Shown here piece by piece: positions 41,186-49,647 of a stretch of DNA of 64,000 nucleotides. The position numbers were made by a program, and so were the translations under genes. How positions within the stretch are numbered: the first letter of the stretch is position 1; the number at the start of each line of letters is the position of its first letter. The notes below the pieces were generated by a model. The model was not told the DNA's origin and did no database searches. It saw only the letters and a list, made by a program, of their open reading frames with translations. The DNA comes from Kitasatospora kifunensis (lineage in GTDB: Bacteria > Actinomycetota > Actinomycetes > Streptomycetales > Streptomycetaceae), in contig NZ_JACHJV010000001.1 of assembly GCF_014203855.1 (NCBI RefSeq), forward strand, positions 7,378,001 through 7,442,000. Reading direction: 5' to 3'.

Positions 41186-44100
41186 CTACCGCAACCCGGC
41201 GTCGGGCCCCAGCAGTTCGGCGCACAGGCGCGCCGCAGGCAGCCGCGGGTTCAGGTAGACGTGCTCGTTGCGCTGCTCCACCTCGGCGATCAGCGACCTC
41301 AGCGTGACCTGGGCGTCGGCGAGTTGGCCCGCGTGCTGCTGGGCCTGGGCCAGGAAGCCCAGGTGGAGCGGGAGTCGGAAGAGGGTCCGGGTGGTGCGCA
41401 GCTCGGCGAGGGCCGCGCGGATCCGGGCGATGCCGGCGGTGCCGTCCCCGGTGTACGCCGAGGCCCAGCCCAGGCAGACGTCCAGCATCGCCCTCCAGTA
41501 CCGCAGCCCGGCCTCGGCCGCCACCTCCACGCCGAGCGCCCCGGCCCACTGCGCCCGGTCGACGTCGCCCTCCAGACCTGCCAGGATCGCGTCCACATAC
41601 AGCGCGAACGCGCGGTCGGAGGGCCTGCTGTCGCGGCCGGCCAGGGCGAGCAGTTCCTCGCGGCGCTCCATCGCGGTCTCCTGGTCGCCCAGGAGCCAGT
41701 GCGTGAAGGCGTTGTAGGACCGGCAGGAGACGCGCGGGTCGTGTTGGAAGGCCTTCGCCAGGGTGCTGCCCTGGCCGCTGCAGAACCGATCCGCCGCGCT
41801 GACGCCCCGCTCCAGCTCGACCAGCGCCGCCGGTAGTTGACCGCGCACGTGCAGCACGATCCCCTGACCGTAGGCCGCGCCGAGCACCGCTATCGGGTCC
41901 GGATCCCTCGTCGAGATCTCCCGCAGCCGACCGGAGAAGGCCAGGGACTCCTCGTACCGCCCGGTGACCAGGTGTGCGGCGCACAGCGCCCACAGCACCG
42001 AGGGGCGGTCCGGGGTGCCGGTGACGGCGTTGAGTTCGCGGCTGCGGTTGAAGGCCACCTCCGCCTCGGCGTCGCCGTAGCCGCGGATGGTGGCGAGGAT
42101 CTGGCCCAGCTGGATCTGCAGGCGCTGGTCGACCTCCGGCGTGGCGCGGCTGTCCGCGGGCAGTTCGCGCAGCAGGCACGTCGCCCGGCGCAGCCAGGTC
42201 TCGGCCTGCTCGTAGGCCAGCCGGTGCTCCGCCTGCTCGGCGGCGCGCAGCAAGGACGGCAGCGCGGTCTTGGCCGGCAGCTCGCAGCCGGCCTCCCAGG
42301 CGTGGTGAGCGAGCTGTTCGACGTCCTTCTCCGGCACGTACGACCGGTCGAGCAGGGTGCGGGCGACCTGGGCGTGCAGGCGGGCGCGCTGGTCCTGCGC
42401 CAGCTCCTCGTAGAGCGTCTCCTGGACCAGTGCGTGGGTGAAGTGCAGCAGGTCGGGCTGGTGCGCGTCGGCCTGCAGCAGCTGGGCCCGCACCGCGGAC
42501 TCGATGGCGGCTCTGGTCGAGAGCTCCTCGCCGGCGATCTCGTTCAGCAGCCGCAGGTCGACCTCGGTGCCCAGCACGGCGCAGGTCCGCAGGGCCAGCA
42601 GGGCCTCGGCCGGCAGCGTGGCGAAGCGCTGGCGCAGCACCTCGCGCACCCCGGACGGGACCCGGGCGAGCAGCAGGCGAGCGGCGTGCGGATCGTGCAG
42701 TCCCTCGGTGCCGCCCAGCAGGGAGAGCAACTGGGAGACGAAGTACGGGTTGCCCTTGCTGCGTTCGTGCAGCGCGCGGGTCACGGCGGTGCCCACCTCG
42801 GAGCCCGCCTTGCCGCGCACGAGCGTGCCGACCTCCGCCTCGGACAGGCCGCTGAGCCGCAGCGGCTCGGTGCGCGGGTCGCGCAGCACCTCGCCGAGCT
42901 TCTGGGCCAGCATCGGGTTGGTCCCGATGTCGGTCTCGCGGGCGGTCATCACGACGCCCAGCGGCCGGCCGTGCTGGCGGGTGGTGAGCAGCCGCAGCAG
43001 GTCCAGCGAGGGCGCGTCGGCCCAGTGCAGATCCTCCAGCAACAGCAGCAACGGTCGCTGGTCGGCCAGCGCCAGCAGTACCTCGCAGACCGCGTCGTAG
43101 GTGCGGAAGCGCTCCTGGGCGCCGGCGTCCTGCGGCGACTGCTGCTCGGCGCTGGGCAGCAGTTCGGGCATCAGCGGGGCCAGCGCGACGCCGAACCGTG
43201 TGGCGGCGGCGCCGAAGGCCGCGGGGTGCTGCGCCGACAGCTGACGCAGCACCTGTGCCCACGGCCAGTACGGCGGGACCCCCTGGCCGGCGAAGCAGCG
43301 GCCCCACACCACGTCGGGTTCCTGGTTCTTCAACGGTCCGGCGAGCTCCAGCAGCAGCCTGGTCTTGCCGATGCCGGCCTCGCCGAGGACCGCCGCCACC
43401 CGCCCGTCACCGCCGACGGCGTCGGCCGCCAGCGAGCGCAGTTCGAGCAGTTCGGCCTCTCGCCCGGCGAACCCGCGCGGCTTCGGCGCTTCGGTGTTCG
43501 GCGCCTCGGCGCTCGGGTTCGCGACGTGCGGCGCCTCGGTGTTGGGTGTCGCGGTGTTGGGTGTCGCGGTCTTCGGCGTCTCTGTTGTCGCTGTCGCGGT
43601 CTTCGCTGTCCCGGTCTTCGGTGCTTCCGTTTTCGGTGTCTCCGTTTCCGGCGTCCTCGCGACGGCAGCCGGCTCCGGCGCACGCTCATGGGCGCGGGCC
43701 CGCTCGGCCTCGCCGGGTGCACCGTTGGCGCTGTCCAGCTCCTGGCGCATGATCGCGCCGTGCAACGCCTGCAGCTCCTCGCCGGCACCGATGCCCAGCT
43801 CCTCCAGCAGGCTGGTGCGGGTGCGCTCGTAGACGAAGAGTGCGTCGGCCTGCCGACCGAGCCGGTACAGGGCGGTCATCAGCTGACCCACCAGTCGCTC
43901 GCGCAGCGGATACCTGCCCGCTTCACGCTCCAACTCGGCCACCACCGCCTCGGGTTGCCGCAGCGCCAGGCAGGTGTCGGCCCGCGCCTCCACCGCGCTG
44001 AGCCGCACCTGCTCCAGGCGCGCCCCCTCGGTGGCCAGCGCCCCGTAGGAGGTCAGGTCCGCGTACGGCAGGCCGCGCCACAGTCCGAGCGCCTCGGTGA

Positions 44101-44536
44101 GCAGGGCGCGGGCGGCCGGGAACTCGCGCTCGCGCTGCAGTCGGTGGCCTCGGGCGACCAGCTGCTCGAAGCGGTAGGCGTCGACCTGGCTCTCGTCCAG
44201 GTCCAGCACATAGCCGGAGGCGACGTGCCGCACCAGCTTCTCCGCGCCGCCGTTCTCAGAGCCGCCGTTCTCCGAGCCGCCGGGCGCGGCCTTCGGCGTC
44301 AGCGCGGTGCGCAGGTGGGAGACGTAGCTCTGCAACGAGGCCTTGGCGTGCTGGGGTGGGCGCTCTCCCCACAACTCCTCCACCAGTTGGCCGGTGGAGA
44401 CCGGTCGGCCCAGCTGGATCAGCAGTAGGCCGAGCAGCGCGCGCCGCCTCGGTGGCCCCAGCGGCAGGTCGCGGTCACCCAGCTGCGCCGTCATGGGCCC
44501 GAACACGCGCAGCCGAAGGCCGCCGGACTCTGACAT
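41186..44536 (-). CDS. BTAD / AAA-ATPase (SARP-LAL hybrid) transcriptional regulator
   Basis: A 1116-residue regulator. An OmpR-type winged helix (about 1-110, LRVFGPMTAQLGDRDLPLG, PPQHAKASLQSYVSHLRTAL) and BTAD (about 115-265) form a SARP. A Thr/Pro/Lys repeat linker (295-352) connects to an AAA ATPase with Walker A GEAGIGKT (385-392) and Walker B LLLLLEDLHWAD. A TPR-like C-terminus follows. Unlike LAL proteins it has no LuxR HTH at the end. Such proteins are pathway activators in specialised metabolism. The adjacent asparagine-synthetase-like, thioesterase and P450 genes are plausible targets. A GGGGGG-rich site precedes ATG 44536. Confidence 0.9.
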   Translation of the reverse strand: MSESGGLRLRVFGPMTAQLGDRDLPLGPPRRRALLGLLLIQLGRPVSTGQLVEELWGERPPQHAKASLQSYVSHLRTALTPKAAPGGSENGGSENGGAEKLVRHVASGYVLDLDESQVDAYRFEQLVARGHRLQREREFPAARALLTEALGLWRGLPYADLTSYGALATEGARLEQVRLSAVEARADTCLALRQPEAVVAELEREAGRYPLRERLVGQLMTALYRLGRQADALFVYERTRTSLLEELGIGAGEELQALHGAIMRQELDSANGAPGEAERARAHERAPEPAAVARTPETETPKTEAPKTGTAKTATATTETPKTATPNTATPNTEAPHVANPSAEAPNTEAPKPRGFAGREAELLELRSLAADAVGGDGRVAAVLGEAGIGKTRLLLELAGPLKNQEPDVVWGRCFAGQGVPPYWPWAQVLRQLSAQHPAAFGAAATRFGVALAPLMPELLPSAEQQSPQDAGAQERFRTYDAVCEVLLALADQRPLLLLLEDLHWADAPSLDLLRLLTTRQHGRPLGVVMTARETDIGTNPMLAQKLGEVLRDPRTEPLRLSGLSEAEVGTLVRGKAGSEVGTAVTRALHERSKGNPYFVSQLLSLLGGTEGLHDPHAARLLLARVPSGVREVLRQRFATLPAEALLALRTCAVLGTEVDLRLLNEIAGEELSTRAAIESAVRAQLLQADAHQPDLLHFTHALVQETLYEELAQDQRARLHAQVARTLLDRSYVPEKDVEQLAHHAWEAGCELPAKTALPSLLRAAEQAEHRLAYEQAETWLRRATCLLRELPADSRATPEVDQRLQIQLGQILATIRGYGDAEAEVAFNRSRELNAVTGTPDRPSVLWALCAAHLVTGRYEESLAFSGRLREISTRDPDPIAVLGAAYGQGIVLHVRGQLPAALVELERGVSAADRFCSGQGSTLAKAFQHDPRVSCRSYNAFTHWLLGDQETAMERREELLALAGRDSRPSDRAFALYVDAILAGLEGDVDRAQWAGALGVEVAAEAGLRYWRAMLDVCLGWASAYTGDGTAGIARIRAALAELRTTRTLFRLPLHLGFLAQAQQHAGQLADAQVTLRSLIAEVEQRNEHVYLNPRLPAARLCAELLGPDAGLR
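43481..43654. repeat. low-complexity TPKTEAPNTAT linker coding repeats
   Basis: Short in-frame repeats of GTCTTCGGTGTC-like units encode a PKTAT/PNTEA linker between BTAD and ATPase. Confidence 0.7.
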
Positions 44537-44746
44537 TCGCCCCCCTGCATCGCTGCGCTTGGTCAGCGACGAGACGTCGTCGTCACCACCACCTGCTTTG
44601 GATCATGGCACATGACCGAGGCGTATCCAACAGGCACGCAGCGTATCTGCTCGGGGTTGACGGGGGTAGCTCAGGGGGGGGTGAAAAGGGCAGAACCGGC
44701 CGTCTCGTCAAGGGCCCGCTAAGAGGGTCCGGCCCACCGATCGGCC
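44537..44746. other. non-coding stretch downstream of the small ORF
   Basis: About 210 bp, G-run-rich (GGGGTAGCTCAGGGGGGGG near 44660) with no supported gene. It separates the regulator start from the 41-residue ORF and probably contains the regulator promoter. Confidence 0.35.
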
Positions 44747-44872
44747 TCAGCCCATGGCAGGTCCCGGGACGGCGTCACCCCAGGAGGTGTCCGGTGACGT
44801 TCTGGTGCACTCGGGCCGTGCGGCGAGGCGCTGGTTCCGGTTCAGCTGGTTCCGGTTCCGGGAGGTCGTCAT
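44747..44872 (-). CDS. candidate small peptide gene (41 aa)
   Basis: A 41-codon frame on the same strand as, and 149 bp downstream of, the asparagine-synthetase-like gene. It starts MTTSRNRNQLNRNQRLAARP. Its C-terminal half contains one cysteine and ends WGDAVPGPAMG. An Asn/Gln/Arg-rich first half with a distinct C-terminus resembles a leader-core layout, but no maturation genes of a known RiPP class are present. The start has only a moderate site (GGCGAGAG). It could equally be a chance frame. Confidence 0.3.
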   Translation of the reverse strand: MTTSRNRNQLNRNQRLAARPECTRTSPDTSWGDAVPGPAMG

Positions 44873-45021
44873 GATGTCTCTCGCCTTCGGTGAAGCGGTG
44901 TGCGGTTGGGCCGACTGGGCCGGTTCGGCTGACTGGGCTTGCTGGGCCTGCTGGGCCTGCTGGCCAGAGCCGGGCTGGCTGGCGCCTGGTTGCCCCTCGC
45001 AGGTCGGGGCCGGATCCGGGG

Positions 45022-46851
45022 TCAGAGCACCAGGCGGATCCCGTACCGGTCGAGCCAGGTGTTGAGCTGGAGGGCCATCTCGACGTCGGCTCGACCGAGC
45101 CAGCCGCCGCGGTCGATCAGCCTCGGGTCCTCGACGACGGCCCGCGCGGCCTTGGTGTCGAGCAGGGCCGCGACGGGGGCGTGCGGGTCGGCCAGGACGG
45201 CGGCGAGCGAGTCGCGCAGGTGCGTCTTGTAGCCGTCGTCGTAGGTCACCGGGAAGGGGGTCTTGGGTCGGGCCAGGATCGTGGGCGGCAGCAACTCGCG
45301 GACCACCGAGCGCAGCAGGCTCCTCTCCCGGCCGCAGTGGGACTTCATCGCCCAGGGGGTGTTGTACATGTACTCCACCAACCGGTGGTCGCAGAACGGG
45401 AACCGGATCTCCAAGGCACCCGCGGTGCCCAGCCGCTCGGAGTGCAGCAGCAGCGGGTCCAGCCACCTGGTCAGGTGCAGGTAGGAGAGCTCGCGCATCC
45501 GGCGTTCGAGTCCATGGGAATCCGGCAGGTGCTCGACCTCGGCGATCGCGCCGTGGTACTGCTCGGTGCAGTACGTGTCCAGGTCCAGCCACTTGAGCAG
45601 CGCCGGGTCCAGCAGACCGGCGCCGATGCCGTGTTCGAGGCCGAGCTGTCGCGCCACCGTCAGCCACGGGAACATCTCGGCCTGCACCACGCTCGGGTCG
45701 TCGGCCCAGGCGAACCCGCCGAACACGGTGTCGGCCGCCTCGCCGGAGAGCGCCACCTTGACGTGCTCGCCCACCGAGCGGAAGAAGAGGTAGGGCGTGA
45801 TGTTCTTGTCCCCGTAGGGCGTCGGCAGGTCCTTGGCCGTCAGCACCGCGGTGCGCACCACCGGGTCGGTGAGCGCCTGGGGGTCGAACGAGGCTTCGAG
45901 GTGCTGGGTGCCCAGGTGCTCCACCACCTGTGAGACGTAGGGGCTGTCCGGCACGCTGCACGCGTTCGCACCGATCCCGACGGTGAACGTCCGTAGCACC
46001 TCGCCCGCCGCGGCCTGGCTTGCTGCCAGGGCGGCCATGGCGCTGGAGTCCAGGCCACCGGAGAGCAGGATTCCGGCAGCGGGCTCGCCCGCCATGGCCG
46101 ACGTGACGGCGGTGGTCAGCAGCCGGCGCACGGTGTCCACCGTCTCGTCCAGGTCCTCGGTGTGCGGGCGCGGGCGCAGCTGCCAGTACGGCTCGGTGTG
46201 GATGCCGGACACGCCCACCTTGACGAGGTGACCGGGCGCCACCTCGCGCAGGCCGCGGAAGACGCTACGCCCGGGTACCTTGATCGCCGTCAACACGGCG
46301 CGCAGTCCGTCGGCGTCCACCCGGGCCTCGGCCAGCGGGTGCGCGAGGACCGCCTTGGGCTCGGAGCCGAAGAGGACGCCGGCCTCCAGGGGCTGGTATG
46401 TCAATGGCTTGATACCCATTCGATCCCTGACGAGTATCAACTGACTGACACGCAGGTCCCAGATGGCGAACGCGAACATGCCCTCCAGCCGCTGCACACC
46501 CGCCGTCCCCCAGCGGAGGTAGGCGCGCAACACCACCTCGGCCTCGCTGCCGCAGCTGAAGTGCTCACCGGCGTCGGTCAACTGCCGGCGCAGCCTGGCC
46601 GCGTTGGAGACCGAGCCGTCGTAGCTGATGACCGCCACCGGACGGCCCTGCTCCGCCACCACCACCGGCCTGCCGCCCTCGTACTCGTTCACCGCGCCGG
46701 TGCCGCGCTGTCCGAGCACCGCGCGCGGACAGGCCCAGAGCCCGTCCCCGTGCGGGCCGCGCCCGGCCAGTGCGGCCGTCATGGCGAGGACGGCGTGCCG
46801 CTCGCGCGCCACCTCCCGCTCGAAGTCCACCCAGCCTGCGATCCCGGACAC
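45022..46851 (-). CDS. asparagine synthetase-like protein with degenerate glutaminase domain
   Basis: A 609-residue AsnB-like protein with a class II glutaminase-like half (1-200) and an ATP-pyrophosphatase half (about 230-590). The synthetase half has an intact PP-loop, LLSGGLDSS (262-270), and SGEAADTVFGGF. The glutaminase half is altered: Ser stands at residue 2 where the N-terminal Cys nucleophile belongs (MSGIAGW), and the oxyanion/Gln-binding segment is YDGSVSN (77-83) instead of the usual YNGEIYN. Glutamine hydrolysis is therefore doubtful; free ammonia or another amine may be used. An AGGAAAGGAAAC site precedes the ATG. It lies between a regulator and a thioesterase gene, as in natural-product loci. 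Confidence 0.85.
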   Translation of the reverse strand: MSGIAGWVDFEREVARERHAVLAMTAALAGRGPHGDGLWACPRAVLGQRGTGAVNEYEGGRPVVVAEQGRPVAVISYDGSVSNAARLRRQLTDAGEHFSCGSEAEVVLRAYLRWGTAGVQRLEGMFAFAIWDLRVSQLILVRDRMGIKPLTYQPLEAGVLFGSEPKAVLAHPLAEARVDADGLRAVLTAIKVPGRSVFRGLREVAPGHLVKVGVSGIHTEPYWQLRPRPHTEDLDETVDTVRRLLTTAVTSAMAGEPAAGILLSGGLDSSAMAALAASQAAAGEVLRTFTVGIGANACSVPDSPYVSQVVEHLGTQHLEASFDPQALTDPVVRTAVLTAKDLPTPYGDKNITPYLFFRSVGEHVKVALSGEAADTVFGGFAWADDPSVVQAEMFPWLTVARQLGLEHGIGAGLLDPALLKWLDLDTYCTEQYHGAIAEVEHLPDSHGLERRMRELSYLHLTRWLDPLLLHSERLGTAGALEIRFPFCDHRLVEYMYNTPWAMKSHCGRERSLLRSVVRELLPPTILARPKTPFPVTYDDGYKTHLRDSLAAVLADPHAPVAALLDTKAARAVVEDPRLIDRGGWLGRADVEMALQLNTWLDRYGIRLVL

Positions 46852-47190
46852 ATGTTTCCTTTCCTTGCTGTCAGCCGTTTGCTGTCAGCTGTTTGCGGGC
46901 AGCCGCTTTCGGTCAGCCGCTCGGCGGGCCCGTCGGTCGGAGCGGGCGTCGTGGCGGCCCCACGGGGGTACTGCCCGGACTCGGCCCGCCCTGGGCAGTG
47001 GCCGCTGTGGCGGCGGGTACTCCGTCCCCCGGCTCCCCACCCGACCACCTGCTACTCCCGGCCACCTACTCGCCATCTGCTAATAAGACGGGCCAAGTAC
47101 CCGGCGCGGTCGCACGGGTTGGTCCCCGGACCGTCGGTCATCGGACTATCGGTCTCCCGACTGCCGGCCTGCGTGTTACCGGCCACCGGG
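46852..47190. other. non-coding gap between thioesterase and asparagine-synthetase-like genes
   Basis: About 340 bp with short CTGTCAGCCGTTTG-type repeats (46866-46920) and no supported gene. The gap is long for an operon, so the two genes may have separate promoters or an intervening gene may have been lost. Confidence 0.4.
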
Positions 47191-47910
47191 CTACCGAACG
47201 GATCTGACGGCGCCTCTCAGACGGCTGTCGATGAGGCCGAGCAGTGCCGCGGGGAAGTCGAGCAGGTACATGTGTCCACCGGGCAGGCAGGCGAGCTGGA
47301 AGTCGCCGGTGGTGCAGTCGCGCCACTCGGCCAGGCGGTCGGCGGCGATCAACTGGTCGTCCGCACCGCGGATCGCCGTGATCGGGACTCTCAGTCTGCC
47401 GCGCGCCGAGGGGCGGTAGCGCTCGTGCATCGCGTGGTCGGCCCGCAGCGTCGGCAGCAGCCGCTCCCGCAGCACCGGGTTGTCGAGCGCTGGGTGGCGG
47501 TACCCCAGGGCCTGCTCGACCCGGTCCATGAACTCCGCGTCCGGCAGACCGGCGGCGTCGAGACGGTCCCGGCTCGCGGGCCCGGCCGATCCGCTCAGGA
47601 ACAGACCCCGCAGTGGGATCGTGGGTTCGCCGGCCAGCCGCCCTGCCACCTCGAAGGCGAGCACGGCGCCCAGGCCATGCCCGAACAGCGCCACGCGGTC
47701 GTAGCCCGCGGCCTGTTCGCGGACCCACGGCAGCAGGTCCTCGACGGCCTGCGCCACCCGGTCCAGCGGCGGCTCGGTGAAACGTTCCTCCCGACCGGGC
47801 AGCGCGGCCGGTGCGATGTCCAGGCCGGCCGGCGCCAGTGACTTCCACGGCAGGAAGAACGAGGGGCCCGCGCCCGCATGCGGAAGGCACAGAAGAAGTG
47901 TGGAGTTCAT
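47191..47910 (-). CDS. type II thioesterase-like protein lacking the catalytic serine
   Basis: A 239-residue alpha/beta-hydrolase of the external thioesterase (GrsT/TEII) family that edits NRPS and PKS carrier proteins. Features are LLCLPHAGAGPSFFLPW (6-22), an LPGREERF loop (38-45), the Asp-bearing RGADDQL and the terminal GGHMYLL histidine. The nucleophile elbow reads FGHGLGAVLAFE (76-87): residue 79 is Gly (GGC), where active enzymes have Ser. No megasynthase is in the window. The TnpB element lies immediately upstream of ATG 47910; the GGGAGATAACAG site is intact. The loss of serine suggests inactivity or decay. Confidence 0.85.
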   Translation of the reverse strand: MNSTLLLCLPHAGAGPSFFLPWKSLAPAGLDIAPAALPGREERFTEPPLDRVAQAVEDLLPWVREQAAGYDRVALFGHGLGAVLAFEVAGRLAGEPTIPLRGLFLSGSAGPASRDRLDAAGLPDAEFMDRVEQALGYRHPALDNPVLRERLLPTLRADHAMHERYRPSARGRLRVPITAIRGADDQLIAADRLAEWRDCTTGDFQLACLPGGHMYLLDFPAALLGLIDSRLRGAVRSVR

Positions 47911-47917
47911 CTGTTAT

Positions 47918-49348
47918 CTCCCAGGAAATCCCGGCCTTCAGGCCGGGGAGATGAGGGTCCCCCGCCCGGAGGGTGGGGGAGGGTGCTTGGCGTGGAGGCG
48001 CGGAGCGCCGGGGTTTCTCTTCGTTGTCGGTGAGGGGCTGGGTTGTCGGTGGGGGTCGGTAGGTTGGTGGGGTGCATCTTCGGTACTCGTATCGCCTGTA
48101 TCCGACGGCCGGTCAGCGTCAGGCGCTGGCCCGGACGTTCGGTTGTGCTCGGGTGGTGTTCAACGATGCACTGGCCGTACGGAAGGCCGCCTGGCAGGCG
48201 GATCGGTCGCGGATCGCGCTGGGTGCGCTGGCGAAGGCGGTGATCACGGATGCAAAGCGGACGGCCGAGCGGGCGTGGCTGGCCGCGGTGTCAGTGGACG
48301 CGCTGCAGTCCTCCCTTCGTGATCTCGACGCCGCGTACCGCAACTTCTTCGACGCGGTGTCGGGAAAGCGGCGCGGTGGTGGCCGGGTGGGTCTGCCGGT
48401 GTTCAAGTCGCGCAAGGACGGCCGGCAGTCGATCCGGTTCAGTCGCAACGGGTTCCGGCTCCGGGACAACGGGAAGCTGAACCTGGCGAAGATCGGCGAC
48501 GTACGGGTGAAGTGGTCCCGCAAGCTGCCTACCGACCCGTCGTCGGTGACGATCGTGCTGGACTCGGCAGGGCGCTACCACGCGTCGTTCGTCGTCGATG
48601 TGGAACCGGACGTGCTGCCCGAGCTGGATGCCGAGGTGGGTATCGACCTGGGCCTGACCACCTATGCCGTCCTGTCGGACGGCACGGCGATCGACAACCC
48701 CCGTTTCCTGCGCAAGGCCGAGAAGCGGCTCAAGGCCGCGCAGCGGGAGCTGTCCCGCAAGGCCAAGGGCTCCAAGAACCGGGCCAAGGCCCGCATCAAG
48801 GTCGCCAAGGCGCACGCCAAGGTGGCCGACACCCGCAAGGACTGGCTGCACAAGCAGACGACCAGGATTATTCGCGAAACTCAAGCGATCTACCTGGAAG
48901 ACCTGAACGTGCGCGGCCTGGGACGTGGCCGGCTGGCCAAGTCCGTCCACGACGCTGGCTGGTCCACCTTCCGCCGCATGCTGGAGGAGAAAGCCGCCCG
49001 CTACGGGCGCCATGTCGGGATCCTGCACCGTACGTTCCCCTCCTCCCAGCTCTGCTCCGCGTGCGGGCACCGCGACGGACCCAAGCCCCTCGCGGTCCGC
49101 ACATGGACCTGTGGTGCGTGCGGTGTGCCGCATGACCGTGACCTCAACGCTGCTCGAAACATCCTGGCCGCCGGGCAGGCGGACAGGCTAAACGCCCCCG
49201 GAGGGCCGGTCAGACCAGGCGTGGCAATCCCACGCCAGGCACGGCCCGTTGAACGGGGAACCCACCGGAACGCCACCGATATGGGGCGCAAGCCCCGTGC
49301 CGACGGCGCGGCCGGAATCCCCGCGCTTTAGCGCGGGGAGGATGTCAA
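47918..49348 (+). mobile_element. IS200/IS605-type TnpB-only element (IS1341-like)
   Basis: One tnpB gene is flanked by subterminal hairpins: left CCCGGCCTTCAGGCCGGG (47930-47947) and right CCCCGCGCTTTAGCGCGGGG (49319-49338), the latter followed by GAGGATGTCAA. There is no terminal inverted repeat and no Y1 transposase (tnpA). The boundaries are estimates: the right end is placed after TCAA and the left end next to TTAT (47914-47917), a possible TAM-like flank. Confidence 0.75.
48072..49331 (+). CDS. tnpB: RNA-guided endonuclease TnpB
   Basis: A 419-residue TnpB. The N-terminal wedge/REC part starts MHLRYSYRLYPTAGQRQALA. RuvC I is D192 in VGIDLGLTTYAV, RuvC II is E276 in IYLEDLNVRGL and RuvC III is D357 in HDRDLNAARNIL. 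The four zinc-ribbon cysteines are C328, C331, C347 and C350. All catalytic and zinc residues are present and the frame is intact. TnpB uses an omega RNA from the element's right end to cleave a TAM-adjacent site and so favours element retention. The start is GTG 48072. The stop codon lies in the loop of the right-end hairpin, as usual. Confidence 0.93.
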   Translation: MHLRYSYRLYPTAGQRQALARTFGCARVVFNDALAVRKAAWQADRSRIALGALAKAVITDAKRTAERAWLAAVSVDALQSSLRDLDAAYRNFFDAVSGKRRGGGRVGLPVFKSRKDGRQSIRFSRNGFRLRDNGKLNLAKIGDVRVKWSRKLPTDPSSVTIVLDSAGRYHASFVVDVEPDVLPELDAEVGIDLGLTTYAVLSDGTAIDNPRFLRKAEKRLKAAQRELSRKAKGSKNRAKARIKVAKAHAKVADTRKDWLHKQTTRIIRETQAIYLEDLNVRGLGRGRLAKSVHDAGWSTFRRMLEEKAARYGRHVGILHRTFPSSQLCSACGHRDGPKPLAVRTWTCGACGVPHDRDLNAARNILAAGQADRLNAPGGPVRPGVAIPRQARPVERGTHRNATDMGRKPRADGAAGIPAL

Positions 49349-49368
49349 TGGGGCAGGCCTTCCTGAGA
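49190..49368 (+). ncRNA. predicted omega RNA (reRNA) with guide reaching past the right end
   Basis: Homologous elements produce the guide RNA from the 3' end of tnpB through the right end. Here this segment contains several small stems (CCCGTTGAACGGG near 49246, GGGGCGCAAGCCCC near 49283) and the terminal hairpin 49319-49338. The guide would start at about 49349 (TGGGGCAGGCCTTCC). Start and length are inferred. Confidence 0.45.
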
Positions 49369-49647
49369 CGTGAGACGCGCAGCGACGACCGTACGCGGAC
49401 CACCTTGCGAAGAGTTTGTCGTTCTCCTTGCGTTCCACTTGCCGTCCGCTGGTGGGCGGCCGGGCCGGCACCGGGCGGGCCGTCAACTTGTCACGCGCCG
49501 CACCGACTCCCGTACAGTGCGTTCAATGCGTTTGCGGCGCACTTTCGCAGCGCGCCCGCACTGCCTCGTTGCCTGTACCGCCTCGCCGTCCGTGCTGCCG
49601 GCGACTCGTCAACAACCTGAGCCCAGCGGCCGAACAGGAGAAGACCC
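49349..49647. other. upstream region of the P450 gene
   Basis: About 300 bp without a supported gene. TTGTCA (49488-49493) and TACAGT (49513-49518), 19 bp apart, are a weak promoter candidate for the P450. The first 20 bp are the predicted TnpB guide-derived flank. Confidence 0.35.

Noticed and set aside
41837..44428. Long plus-strand frame opposite the BTAD regulator
   Set aside because: Antisense shadow; the minus strand has Walker motifs and BTAD features.
44747..46851. Lasso-peptide cluster (precursor plus asparagine-synthetase-like cyclase)
   Set aside because: The small ORF lacks the leader Thr at -2 and Gly/Ala/Ser/Cys at core position 1 in a plausible place. There is no lasso peptidase (B1/B2) gene, and the synthetase keeps a full glutaminase-like half typical of AsnB, not a lasso cyclase.
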